A stretch of 22,962 nt of DNA. It comes from Chloroflexi bacterium RBG_19FT_COMBO_55_16 (GTDB lineage Bacteria > Chloroflexota > Anaerolineae > Anaerolineales > UBA4823). The notes beneath the pieces are model-generated. The model was not told the origin of the DNA. It made no database searches and saw only the letters and a program-made list of their open reading frames with translations. Both the position numbers and the translations under genes were made by a program. Shown one piece after another: positions 15,284 through 22,434 of the stretch. The stretch covers positions 11,954 through 34,915 of the forward strand of contig MGOK01000113.1 of NCBI GenBank assembly GCA_001795335.1. The letters run 5' to 3'. Numbering within the stretch: position 1 is the stretch's first letter; every line of letters starts with the position of its first letter.

Positions 15284-15781
15284 TTAGCTGATGCGCTCGA
15301 AACGGCTACCGGGCGTACCACAAATCGGGCACTTGTCCGGAGCAGAACCCCGATGCAGGAATCCACACACCGGGCAGACATAATAGTCTTCAAGCGACGG
15401 ATCCGACCCCAGGGTTTCCAGGGCAGCTATGTACGCCTGCGCGTGAACTTTTTCGGCCTCCCAAGCCCAGTGAAAAGAAGTAACCGCCTTCTTCACTTGC
15501 TCTTGCTCGGCGTCCTTGATGAATTCGGGGTACATACTCTCGACTTCGTAATTCTCTCCAGCGATGGCTGCCTGGAGGTTTTCAGCCGTGGAAAGGATTT
15601 GTCCAAGGGCGCGCAGGTGATTAGAGGCATGTGTGGTTTCGGCAACCGCCGCAGCCCGGAACAGCTTGGCTACTTGAGGATAACCCTCATCATCGGCCTT
15701 CTTGGCCCAGATCCAATACCTGCGGCTGGCCTGCGATTCTCCTGCGAAGGCAGCTTTCAAATCCTCAGTGGTCTTTGACAT
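15284..15781 (-). CDS. rbr: Rubrerythrin
   Basis: A 165-residue rubrerythrin, a cytosolic non-haem iron peroxidase of anaerobes and microaerophiles. The diiron ligands can be placed as E15, E48-x-x-H51 (AETTH), E76 and E79 (GENYE) and E110-x-x-H113 (AEKVH). A C-terminal rubredoxin-like site with two Cys-x-x-Cys pairs (YVCPVCGF and KCPICGT) would bind one Fe(Cys)4 and deliver electrons. ATG 15781 has AAAGGA about 8 nt upstream. It is the first gene of the rubrerythrin, DinB, bacterioferritin group. A TGAC-TTAT-GTCA dyad lies about 100 bp upstream of the start. Confidence 0.96.
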   Translation of the reverse strand: MSKTTEDLKAAFAGESQASRRYWIWAKKADDEGYPQVAKLFRAAAVAETTHASNHLRALGQILSTAENLQAAIAGENYEVESMYPEFIKDAEQEQVKKAVTSFHWAWEAEKVHAQAYIAALETLGSDPSLEDYYVCPVCGFLHRGSAPDKCPICGTPGSRFERIS

Positions 15782-15879
15782 TATTTTATCCTTTTATTGG
15801 AATAGAAATCGGTTATCAATCATGTTCATTAAAGCACAATCGACAAGATTTCTCATCTAGCATCGATCATGAAAAATAA

Positions 15880-15893
15880 ATGACTTATGTCAT
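15880..15893. promoter_or_regulatory. Dyad ATGAC-N4-GTCAT upstream of rubrerythrin
   Basis: ATGAC (15880-15884) and GTCAT (15889-15893) form a perfect 5-bp dyad with a 4-bp centre, in the AT-rich 179-bp region upstream of rubrerythrin. Spacing recalls CRP/FNR-type operators. It also lies beside the terminator hairpin of the upstream transporter gene, so it could be incidental. Confidence 0.3.
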
Positions 15894-15894
15894 A

Positions 15895-15928
15895 AAACCC
15901 TTCCCGGAACCTTAAATCTTCCGGGAAG
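15895..15928 (-). terminator. Intrinsic terminator of the NicO-type transporter gene
   Basis: CTTCCCGGAA (15900-15909) and TTCCGGGAAG (15919-15928) form a perfect 10-bp, GC-rich stem with a 9-nt loop. On the minus strand the stem is followed by GGTTTTATG, a short T-run. It lies 33 bp past the transporter stop, so the sigma/DUF4331/TPR/transporter region ends here and rubrerythrin has its own promoter. Confidence 0.75.
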
Positions 15929-15960
15929 TTGTCACATGCTGGATAGAAAACCTAACTAAA

Positions 15961-17562
15961 TCAAATCACTCCGATTTCCACCAACGCCCGAGCAGTGATC
16001 CCCAATCCAACCAGAGCGATGAATAGCGCGCTGACAGCTGGCAACAGCCTCAATAATCTCCCCTGCGCCGGTAACCGATTGAAGTACTTCCCCGCGTAGA
16101 CGAACAACAGACCCATGCCGGACAGCACGCTCGCCAACCCCAAGCTGAAGGCTATTACCAACACCAGTCCAAAGCCCACGCGTCCCAGGGCGATGGCGCT
16201 CAACATAACCACCAGCGCGGAGGGGCAGGGTAATAGACCGCCTGTAATCCCCAAAGCCAGTAGGCTGCGCCACGTCAACGGTGCACCATCTGCGCCCGGC
16301 GGTAGATGGGAGTGACCACCAGGCGCGTGATTATGGTCCTGATCGTGAAGATGCTCATGGTGGTGTTCGAACTCATACTTATGCTCATGCGCGTGGTCAT
16401 GGTCATGATCGTGCTCATGGGGAGGTTGGTGGTCATGCTTGTGTACTCGAAAATCAACGAGGTAATTCCCATGAGAATGATTGTCATGATCATCCCGCTT
16501 CATTGTTAGTCGATTAATCTGCCAGGCGCTCCGCAGGCGCCCGAGGAATAAATTCACACCGATCCCAACCACCAATAAGCCGCTGATAAAGCTCAACCAG
16601 GGGAATAACCGCTCAGGAATGATGAAGCGTGAGGCGAAAATCGTCACAGCCCCTAAGGCGAATACGCCTGCCGTGTGCGTGATCGTCGTCGTCAATCCCA
16701 GGTACAGCGCATGCAACGCAGTTCCCCTGGACCCCACTAAATATGCCCCCACAATCGTCTTGCCGTGACCGGGGGTCATGGCATGCATCGCTCCCCATCC
16801 GAAGGAAATAGCCAGCGCAAGGAGTATAGTCGGCAAAGTGATCTTCTCCAGCAAGATCAGTTGGGTGAAGGCGTCATTGCGGTTTCCCGGCAACTGGCTG
16901 CTCGCCGGTATGCCTGCATAGGCTGGCGATTTCGTTCCATCCCCACCCGGCCCCATTACCAAAGAGACCTCCCGCTGGTCGAGCGGGCTCGAGAGAAGGT
17001 CTTGGGGATAAGAAACCAGCCGGTCACTGATGCTTGTATTAGCAAAGTCTCCCTCCAGGGAAACACCCGCTCCGGTCACCACGATCTCCCGCCAGCCGAT
17101 GCGATCTTCGTATGCATGATTTTCAAAGACCACTCGAATTGGTCTATTGATTGTGGTGAACTTAGCAGTAAAAGTACAATTCAGCCTTAATGTGAGCAAG
17201 CCGGCTTGTCCGGGAGGGAAATTAATCGTTGAGGCTTGTAAACTTAGCGGTAGCCGCCGGCCATCGATGGCTACAGCCAAGTCAGGAAGGATCCGCTCAC
17301 ATCGGTAGGCGGAGTAACCAACCAACTCCTCTTCATCAGGCTGATCATTTTGGTTCGTGTCGATACTTGATATCTCTAGGAAGGTCGGGATCTCGGCCAT
17401 ATCGAGGATGTAGTCGACTTGGATCCATTGTGGGCTGACCTCCAAACCAGCGTAATGGTTGATCGTGAAGTTGCCTAACGGGTGCGCGGAGACCACTGGT
17501 ACGCAAACCAATGTGATCACAATGGTTAGTGTAACGATCGATAAACGACGAATTCTGCGCAT
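15961..17562 (-). CDS. NicO-type nickel/cobalt transporter with His-rich loop and extracytoplasmic domain
   Basis: 533 residues. A signal peptide (1-26, cleavage after VSA) exposes a mature N-terminus HPLGNFTINHY, a motif typical of this family. An extracytoplasmic domain to about 210 includes an EF-hand-like loop D68-x-N-x-N-x-Q-x-D-x-x-E79. The membrane domain carries HAMTPGHGKTIVGAYLVGS, a second histidine stretch TTTITHTAG and, later, GGLLPCPSALVVMLSAIALG, all typical of the NicO/RcnA group. Between them a loop (about 354-418) holds 22 histidines, a likely Ni/Co/Zn-binding region. Import versus export cannot be told from sequence. ATG 17562 is chosen for its GGAGGT 4-9 nt upstream; a GTG at 17574 is less likely. 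It is the third gene after DUF4331 and TPR genes, starting 24 bp after the TPR stop. Confidence 0.92.
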   Translation of the reverse strand: MRRIRRLSIVTLTIVITLVCVPVVSAHPLGNFTINHYAGLEVSPQWIQVDYILDMAEIPTFLEISSIDTNQNDQPDEEELVGYSAYRCERILPDLAVAIDGRRLPLSLQASTINFPPGQAGLLTLRLNCTFTAKFTTINRPIRVVFENHAYEDRIGWREIVVTGAGVSLEGDFANTSISDRLVSYPQDLLSSPLDQREVSLVMGPGGDGTKSPAYAGIPASSQLPGNRNDAFTQLILLEKITLPTILLALAISFGWGAMHAMTPGHGKTIVGAYLVGSRGTALHALYLGLTTTITHTAGVFALGAVTIFASRFIIPERLFPWLSFISGLLVVGIGVNLFLGRLRSAWQINRLTMKRDDHDNHSHGNYLVDFRVHKHDHQPPHEHDHDHDHAHEHKYEFEHHHEHLHDQDHNHAPGGHSHLPPGADGAPLTWRSLLALGITGGLLPCPSALVVMLSAIALGRVGFGLVLVIAFSLGLASVLSGMGLLFVYAGKYFNRLPAQGRLLRLLPAVSALFIALVGLGITARALVEIGVI

Positions 17563-17586
17563 CTGGACCTCCACAGAGCCCTAATT

Positions 17587-18933
17587 TTAGCTGGAACCAG
17601 CTTCTAACATTTGCAGAATACGCTGCGCCTCCGGTGAGTAGCGTATGGAAAAATATGGGTTATTGGCCAGCGCTTCTCCCAGGAAATCACGCGCCTGAAT
17701 GTTATCGCCCAGGCGGTAGGCGATCATCCCGGCGTGGAAGAGCTTCAGCGCGTCTTTAGTACCCAGCCTCAATGCTTCTTGGGAATATCTGCGTGCCTCT
17801 ACATAGTCACCGGCGTTATACAACACCCAGGCTAGCACATCGGCTGCGTAAATACTTGGCCGGCGCGCATAGGCCTGGTGTGCTTCTGCCAGGGTCTTTT
17901 CTGAGTCGATACCATGATCGGCATTGAACAGGGCGATCTCCAGGTCCATATCGACTCCATTGGCCTGGTATAACTCCTGGATCACTTGAAGCAGCTCAAA
18001 TTGCTGCTGGGCTGCCTCGTGCTGGCCATTCATCTCAAAGATATCTGCCAGGGTGATAATAAATTCAGGCAATGGCGTCACCTCGCTCACTTTATTCAAC
18101 AGCTGGATGGCTTCGTCGTTTTTCCCTTGAGCGGCGCGTACCCTTCCCAACCCAGCCAGGGCGTAGACATAACCGGGGTAGCCGTTTAGGGTTATAAGGT
18201 ATTCTTCCTCAGCATGCTTTAAATCACCTACGCTGAAATAAAGATTCCCCAATTGCGTGCGAATCCAGGCTGTATTTTCCAGGTTCGGGGCGCCGCCATC
18301 TGCCGCCCATTGCATCATCTCGAAAGCCCCTGCCATATCCCCATGCAGTTCTCTGATGTAGGAAATGCGGGCGTACGAGCTCATATCCGGGCGTAAGTCA
18401 ACCATCTTTTGTAAAGTCTGAATTGCTTCTTCATATTGCCCCAACTCGATTTGGGCATCAGCGATGACGCCATAAGCATACGTTCGCTCGGGATTGATCT
18501 GGCGGGCGTGTTCTCCCCACTCGAGCCCCTCCTGGAATTGGTGGCGAGCCAAAGCCAATGCGCCCATACCGCTGACCGAGGTATAGTCCTCCGGCTCATA
18601 ATCAAGCGCCTTCTTTAATGCCGCCTCCGCCTTCTGGTAATAGGTCGGGTCAGCAATTTCACGCGCCAGCTGCAGGTAAGCCAGACCTAGCTGGCTATTA
18701 ATCTGCCAATCATCAGGAGAAGCCCGTAGCCTCCTTTGCATTTGTTCGACGAGTTTCCTCGTAGGTGTGCCAACCCGCTCCGCGGCGATGTTTAAATAAT
18801 CCGTTGCTGGGTGCGTAATCGTTGAAAATCGATCCCTGGCCAGCCACCAGGAGATCGCTACCATCAAAATCACCATGATTGGCATAAGGATGGTGAAGCG
18901 AGGGATTGTCCTGGTATGTCTTGCGATTTGCAT
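17587..18933 (-). CDS. Membrane-anchored tetratricopeptide-repeat protein
   Basis: 448 residues. One hydrophobic segment (about 13-31, FTILMPIMVILMVAISWWL) follows a basic N-terminus, so the protein is probably anchored with its repeats outside. The rest is about eight to nine TPR-like units, for example QINSQLGLAYLQLAR near 77, YAYGVIADAQIELGQYEEAI near 150, LGNLYFSVGDLKHAEEEY near 227 and VYALAGLGRVRAAQGKNDEA near 250, with a final unit near 400-430. TPRs mediate protein-protein contacts; no enzyme motif is visible. ATG 18933 has GAGGAT about 5-10 nt upstream. It lies between the DUF4331 gene and the nickel/cobalt transporter gene, so it may scaffold the secreted and membrane partners. That is inference. 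Confidence 0.85.
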   Translation of the reverse strand: MQIARHTRTIPRFTILMPIMVILMVAISWWLARDRFSTITHPATDYLNIAAERVGTPTRKLVEQMQRRLRASPDDWQINSQLGLAYLQLAREIADPTYYQKAEAALKKALDYEPEDYTSVSGMGALALARHQFQEGLEWGEHARQINPERTYAYGVIADAQIELGQYEEAIQTLQKMVDLRPDMSSYARISYIRELHGDMAGAFEMMQWAADGGAPNLENTAWIRTQLGNLYFSVGDLKHAEEEYLITLNGYPGYVYALAGLGRVRAAQGKNDEAIQLLNKVSEVTPLPEFIITLADIFEMNGQHEAAQQQFELLQVIQELYQANGVDMDLEIALFNADHGIDSEKTLAEAHQAYARRPSIYAADVLAWVLYNAGDYVEARRYSQEALRLGTKDALKLFHAGMIAYRLGDNIQARDFLGEALANNPYFSIRYSPEAQRILQMLEAGSS

Positions 18934-18991
18934 TGTATCCTCGAAGAGACTTTAACTCTCTTAAATTGATCTTTAGATATTCACGGAGGTG

Positions 18992-19030
18992 GGAGTGAAC
19001 CAATATTCCCATTAAATATTGGTTCACTCC
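18992..19030 (-). terminator. 16-bp perfect hairpin between DUF4331 and TPR genes
   Basis: GGAGTGAACCAATATT (18992-19007) and AATATTGGTTCACTCC (19015-19030) are exact complements around a 7-nt loop, in the 122-bp gap. No T-run follows on either strand, so it is not a standard intrinsic terminator. It could be an RNA processing or stability stem that lets the DUF4331 mRNA segment accumulate over the downstream genes, or a protein-binding site. Confidence 0.6.
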
Positions 19031-19055
19031 AGTTTCCTCCTTCGACGGAAATTAG

Positions 19056-20480
19056 CTACGGATTACGATGGAACCGGTTGCGGCCATCCCAGGGGGACGG
19101 GATAAACGGGAAAGCTTCCGTTAGAGCTTTATCATTGCCATTGACATTATCACCTGCGGTGGCGAAGTTCGTCCCTCCAATGACCCGGATAGCGATGTCG
19201 GTAACGTCATCGATCGGACGGCGCCCGTTTGGCCACCCAGCGTTATCACCCTCGAAGACCGTCAGACGCTTTTGATCGGCCAGTGGCGTGGGTGGTACAC
19301 TGAGATTCAGGCGCAGTAGCTCAGAGAGCTTGCTGTAATCTCCTGAGGTATATGTCAGCAGCTCCCGCAGGTCGAATAATGGGCTGGCTTCTATGCCGAA
19401 GATCAGGGTGAGTGCCGTGGCGAGTCGGGGGTTCGTGTAATACTCCTCGAACCTCTTCTCCTTGGAGGGATCCAGCCTGTTCCAGCCGTCCTTATCCTCC
19501 GTGCCGATGATCGCTTCATTGATCAATGGGTTTGCCAGGCGCTGCACCTGCACAAGCCCGCGGCGTTGCCGTAATTCGTCTTTCTTATCATCCCCTATGA
19601 CCGAGACATTTTTCCGGCTCGTGCTAGCATAAGCCCCAAGGACAGTAATTTCCGGCGTGTCTGGGTCATCATCATCCGCCATCAACATGCTGGCCGGAAG
19701 TTCCAGAGCGATGGTGTGTACGTTGAAACCGGAAAGCATATCGGGCGCACCTCCACCACCTCCAATGGTGGCAGGGCGCAAGTTGAGTGTGTCGAAGACA
19801 GCACCCAGGTCGATATAGAAGGGATCATCCCGCTGGCCAGCGAATACCCGCACGCCTTCACCCAGGTCATAAATACCCTGAGCGGCCAGGGATTCATAAT
19901 CCGGCATGGTGCGCGGGCCGACGTTCGATGGCACGGCGAACAGACCATCTCCCAACAGCTTACGGTCACCATCCTTGACCATGAAAACAGAGTAATTCTG
20001 GCGCATACCCAGGCCTTCCGAACCAGGCCCGTCCAGCGTGGTGATCGGTGGGACGATCGAGCCATCAATAGGTGGGATGTTGCCCACATACGCGAGAAAC
20101 AGATCTAAGGCATCCGGTACACCGCGAAACTCATTCCTGAACCAGAATTCGAAGCTAACGTCGTTAGCTTTACCATCCATATCGTTGTCGACATGGAACG
20201 CATACCTCACATTCGGGTCGAAGTTATAGTAGTTCGGACCGGAACTGGGCTCCTCACCGGGGATCACATCCATGATCAACACGACTTTATCCTCGTTGCC
20301 CGGTTCGTAACTACGGAACATAAAGAAATCGGTTATATCGGCGGTGGGGTCGAGGGCGATCAGGGGTGCTTCCCGGTGGCTGGCAGCTCTGGATGGTTGG
20401 GGCGCTAGGCCGACAAATAGCAGGCTGATAGCGATGATCACCGCCAGGATAGTCGCAACGGTATATTTCTTACCGTTCAT
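19056..20480 (-). CDS. Secreted DUF4331-family protein
   Basis: 474 residues. A signal peptide (about 1-32, ending SRA-A) precedes ASHREAPLIALDPTADITDF, the hallmark start of DUF4331 proteins. Other visible family features are FHVDNDMDGKANDVSFEF (about 94-111), an aspartate-rich stretch that could bind Ca2+ or another cation, and the C-terminal RRPIDDVTDIAIRVIGG. The biochemical function of DUF4331 is not established. ATG 20480 has a near-perfect AAAGGAGG 7 nt upstream. The 5' leader contains two short hairpins. It lies between an ECF sigma/anti-sigma pair upstream and TPR and NicO genes downstream, so it is probably a sigma-controlled, envelope or extracellular component of a metal-related system. 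That role is inference. Confidence 0.92.
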   Translation of the reverse strand: MNGKKYTVATILAVIIAISLLFVGLAPQPSRAASHREAPLIALDPTADITDFFMFRSYEPGNEDKVVLIMDVIPGEEPSSGPNYYNFDPNVRYAFHVDNDMDGKANDVSFEFWFRNEFRGVPDALDLFLAYVGNIPPIDGSIVPPITTLDGPGSEGLGMRQNYSVFMVKDGDRKLLGDGLFAVPSNVGPRTMPDYESLAAQGIYDLGEGVRVFAGQRDDPFYIDLGAVFDTLNLRPATIGGGGGAPDMLSGFNVHTIALELPASMLMADDDDPDTPEITVLGAYASTSRKNVSVIGDDKKDELRQRRGLVQVQRLANPLINEAIIGTEDKDGWNRLDPSKEKRFEEYYTNPRLATALTLIFGIEASPLFDLRELLTYTSGDYSKLSELLRLNLSVPPTPLADQKRLTVFEGDNAGWPNGRRPIDDVTDIAIRVIGGTNFATAGDNVNGNDKALTEAFPFIPSPWDGRNRFHRNP

Positions 20481-20531
20481 CGTGTTTCCTCCTTTGGAAA
20501 TAATTCTTCTACATGCTTTGATAGATTGATC

Positions 20532-20578
20532 ACACCCGGATTTTCCAGGGCGGGTAGGTTGGGAATAAAAGCCAACCT
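20532..20578 (-). promoter_or_regulatory. Two consecutive hairpins in the DUF4331 leader
   Basis: On the minus strand AGGTTGG and CCAACCT (arms 20572-20578 and 20556-20562, 9-nt loop) are followed by ACCCG and CGGGT (about 20552-20556 and 20534-20538). They lie 50-100 nt upstream of the start codon and could be a structured RNA leader. I recognise no known riboswitch class. Confidence 0.35.
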
Positions 20579-20784
20579 GTGAAGACTGATCTATTTCTGC
20601 TATCGGCTCATACTTACCACCTCCTCGGTTAACCGCCTGGATGGCGGAAATTTGGGAACACTGGGATCCGCCTCCTCACCACGGGGCGTTGCCATCTAAA
20701 TATAATACGCATATCAGTGCAATTTGCATCTATGAAAAAACCACAAATTACCCTAAATTTATCTTATTTACTGCGCCTAGCATG

Positions 20785-20822
20785 AAAATAAAATACCTCT
20801 TTCCCCATATTAGGGAAAGAGG
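20785..20822 (-). terminator. Intrinsic terminator of the sigma/anti-sigma operon
   Basis: CCTCTTTCCC (20796-20805) and GGGAAAGAGG (20813-20822) form a perfect 10-bp stem with a 7-nt loop. On the minus strand it is followed by TATTTTATTTTC, a good T-rich tail. It lies 27 bp past the anti-sigma stop, so DUF4331 transcription probably starts separately. Confidence 0.8.
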
Positions 20823-20849
20823 TAAAGGAGAGGGTAACTCGACCCTACC

Positions 20850-21695
20850 CTACACGTCTTTAGACAAAGCGCTGAATATCACGATATCCCCCGTTGGCTG
20901 CTGGCTGCCACCTTCCGGCTCCACCGACACACCTAACGCGTTGTATGAGCTGATTGCCTGTGTGGCTTGAAGCTGCAAAGTGGCCTGGCCTTGTTCGTCG
21001 ACTGTAAACACCCCAGCTGCCACTGGTAGATCGTCCTGGATCAACCACAACTGGTAAACTTTTCCGGCTTCCAAGGGAAGTAATCCAGATAATAGCAGGC
21101 TACCCGTTTGGCTATCAGGTTTAACAAATAAGCGCCCACGAGCTTGCGGCTGGAGGTCCGTTCCTGCAATATCGAAGACTTCAACACCGGGAGCGGAAAT
21201 TTGAGCGATCACTCGGCGTTCATTCAATAACTGCTCCTGCAGACGATCGATCACCAGTCCTTGACTGACCAGCTGCTCCTGAAGGTTGGCAATCTTCTGG
21301 TCTAACTCTGAGGCTCTATTCACCAATGACAACGCCCAGGTGAGGGAACCGATGGCTATCACTAGGATTGATGCAACCATCACAGGTAGCAACACGGTGC
21401 CTCCCTTGGGGAAAAACAGTTGTCGCAGTCGATCGACTAACCCGCGCAAGCTGGCTGGGAATTGCTGAGCGCCTCTGTGTTCTCGAACACGTTCCATGAG
21501 CAACTTTTTAACTTGCGGTGAAGCGTCAACACGATCAACACAGCGAGGCAAAACCGTGGTGACCAAGGTCATTTCCTCAACCCATACTTGCGCTTCAGGG
21601 TTAGTCTGCAAGTATGCTTCGACATGATCCCGCTCGTCCAAAGTCAAGGCCCCAAGCATATAAAAGGGAAGCAGCCCTTCGATTCTATCCTCCAT
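20850..21695 (-). CDS. RskA-type transmembrane anti-sigma factor
   Basis: 281 residues. Residues 1-75 are an anti-sigma domain (LLPFYMLGALTLDERDHVEAYL) without the H-x3-C-x2-C zinc motif. One membrane helix spans about 100-124. A heptad-like, Gln/Leu-rich segment (127-165) is probably coiled coil. The extracytoplasmic C-terminal domain (166-281) has RskA features such as GSLLLSGLLPLEAGKVYQLWLI and the terminal GDIVIFS. It would hold the partner sigma factor at the membrane and release it on an external signal, probably by regulated proteolysis as in SigK/RskA. Start ATG 21695 is 5 nt after the sigma stop, with an AGGA close upstream. Confidence 0.92.
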   Translation of the reverse strand: MEDRIEGLLPFYMLGALTLDERDHVEAYLQTNPEAQVWVEEMTLVTTVLPRCVDRVDASPQVKKLLMERVREHRGAQQFPASLRGLVDRLRQLFFPKGGTVLLPVMVASILVIAIGSLTWALSLVNRASELDQKIANLQEQLVSQGLVIDRLQEQLLNERRVIAQISAPGVEVFDIAGTDLQPQARGRLFVKPDSQTGSLLLSGLLPLEAGKVYQLWLIQDDLPVAAGVFTVDEQGQATLQLQATQAISSYNALGVSVEPEGGSQQPTGDIVIFSALSKDV

Positions 21696-21700
21696 AACGA

Positions 21701-22270
21701 CTAATCCTGGTCAAAGCCCCGTGCCTGTAACGATGTCCGTAATTTCTGCAGGCCAAGCCGTGCCCGGGTATGCACGGTTCCAAGCGGAACGCCAGTCACC
21801 TTCGCTATTTCCTGCCGAGTGAGACCTTTAAAAAATGCCATCTCGATCACTTCTCGCTGATCCGATGGCAAATCATCCATAGCAGACTGCAGCTGCTCTC
21901 TTTCCACAGCGTCTCTTATCGATGCAGCCTCGTTCATTCCGTGATCTGCAATATTTACAATTGGGGCTTCCTCCAAATTCATTGGATTCACCTTCTGCTG
22001 CCGTATCAAGTCAATACATAAATTGTGGGCAATACCGAATATCCAGCTCAACAACGTCCCACGATCGGCACGAAAGGAGTCTGTCTTGCTCCAGACCCTC
22101 CAGAAGGTCTCTTGGACGACTTCATCCGCTTCAGCCCGGTTAGCCAACATCTTCATCGCTAACCCCATCACTGAGGCGGAATAGCGCTCATAGAGGTATT
22201 CCAGCGCAGTTCCATCTCTGCTGGCGATCAGCCTGATTAACTGCTCGTCGCTCAGATCAGCTCGTACCAT
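21701..22270 (-). CDS. ECF RNA polymerase sigma factor (SigK-like)
   Basis: 189 residues with sigma region 2 (YERYSASVMGLAMKML, then ADEVVQETFWRVW and LLSWIFGIAHNLCIDLIR, about 30-95) and region 4 (LPSDQREVIEMAFFKGL, EIAKVTGVPLGTVHTRARLG, about 132-175), with no region 1 or 3. This is the group IV (ECF) layout. The adjacent RskA-type anti-sigma gene supports a SigK-like pairing. ATG 22270 is preferred; GTG 22273 would add one residue, and ribosome-binding signals are weak. The 161-bp upstream region, up to leuS, shows no clear GGAAC-type ECF promoter by eye. Its likely targets include itself and the DUF4331-TPR-transporter genes downstream. Confidence 0.95.
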   Translation of the reverse strand: MVRADLSDEQLIRLIASRDGTALEYLYERYSASVMGLAMKMLANRAEADEVVQETFWRVWSKTDSFRADRGTLLSWIFGIAHNLCIDLIRQQKVNPMNLEEAPIVNIADHGMNEAASIRDAVEREQLQSAMDDLPSDQREVIEMAFFKGLTRQEIAKVTGVPLGTVHTRARLGLQKLRTSLQARGFDQD

Positions 22271-22434
22271 CACTCAGACCAGCCTCTCGCAGCGCTGAGT
22301 GATTCATTGAAAGTACGGAATCCAGCGCCTTTTGCATCCAATACCGATAAATATTACTAAAGGGTATTTTCCAAACTATTTCCTACTAGTATAATCGAAT
22401 ATATCCTTTTCAGATGATACATAACTTTCCGCGA

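Larger units (their letters stand above)
20481..20849. other. 369-bp intergenic region: leader of DUF4331 gene plus terminator of sigma operon
   Basis: This region has no credible gene. Reading in the minus direction it begins with a terminator for the anti-sigma gene, continues through an AT-rich stretch (about 20690-20790) suited to a promoter, and ends in the leader of the DUF4331 gene. An ATG (20611-20609) behind GAGGAGGTGG opens only three codons. Confidence 0.55.

Noticed and set aside
16281..16517. Plus-strand open frames opposite the His-rich loop
   Set aside because: They arise because the CAT/GAC-rich His/Asp codons read as ATG/GTC on the other strand; the NicO frame has clear homology features.
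20600..20611. Three-codon frame behind a strong ribosome-binding site as a leader peptide
   Set aside because: Too short to support as a gene; kept only as part of the possible structured leader.
20641..20970. 109-codon plus-strand open frame in the sigma/DUF4331 gap
   Set aside because: It runs through the terminator hairpin and into the 3' end of the anti-sigma gene on the other strand; no family resemblance.
22274..22434. Promoter of the ECF sigma factor gene
   Set aside because: TATACT occurs on the minus strand but without a matching -35, and no GGAAC-type ECF element was found; too weak to list.
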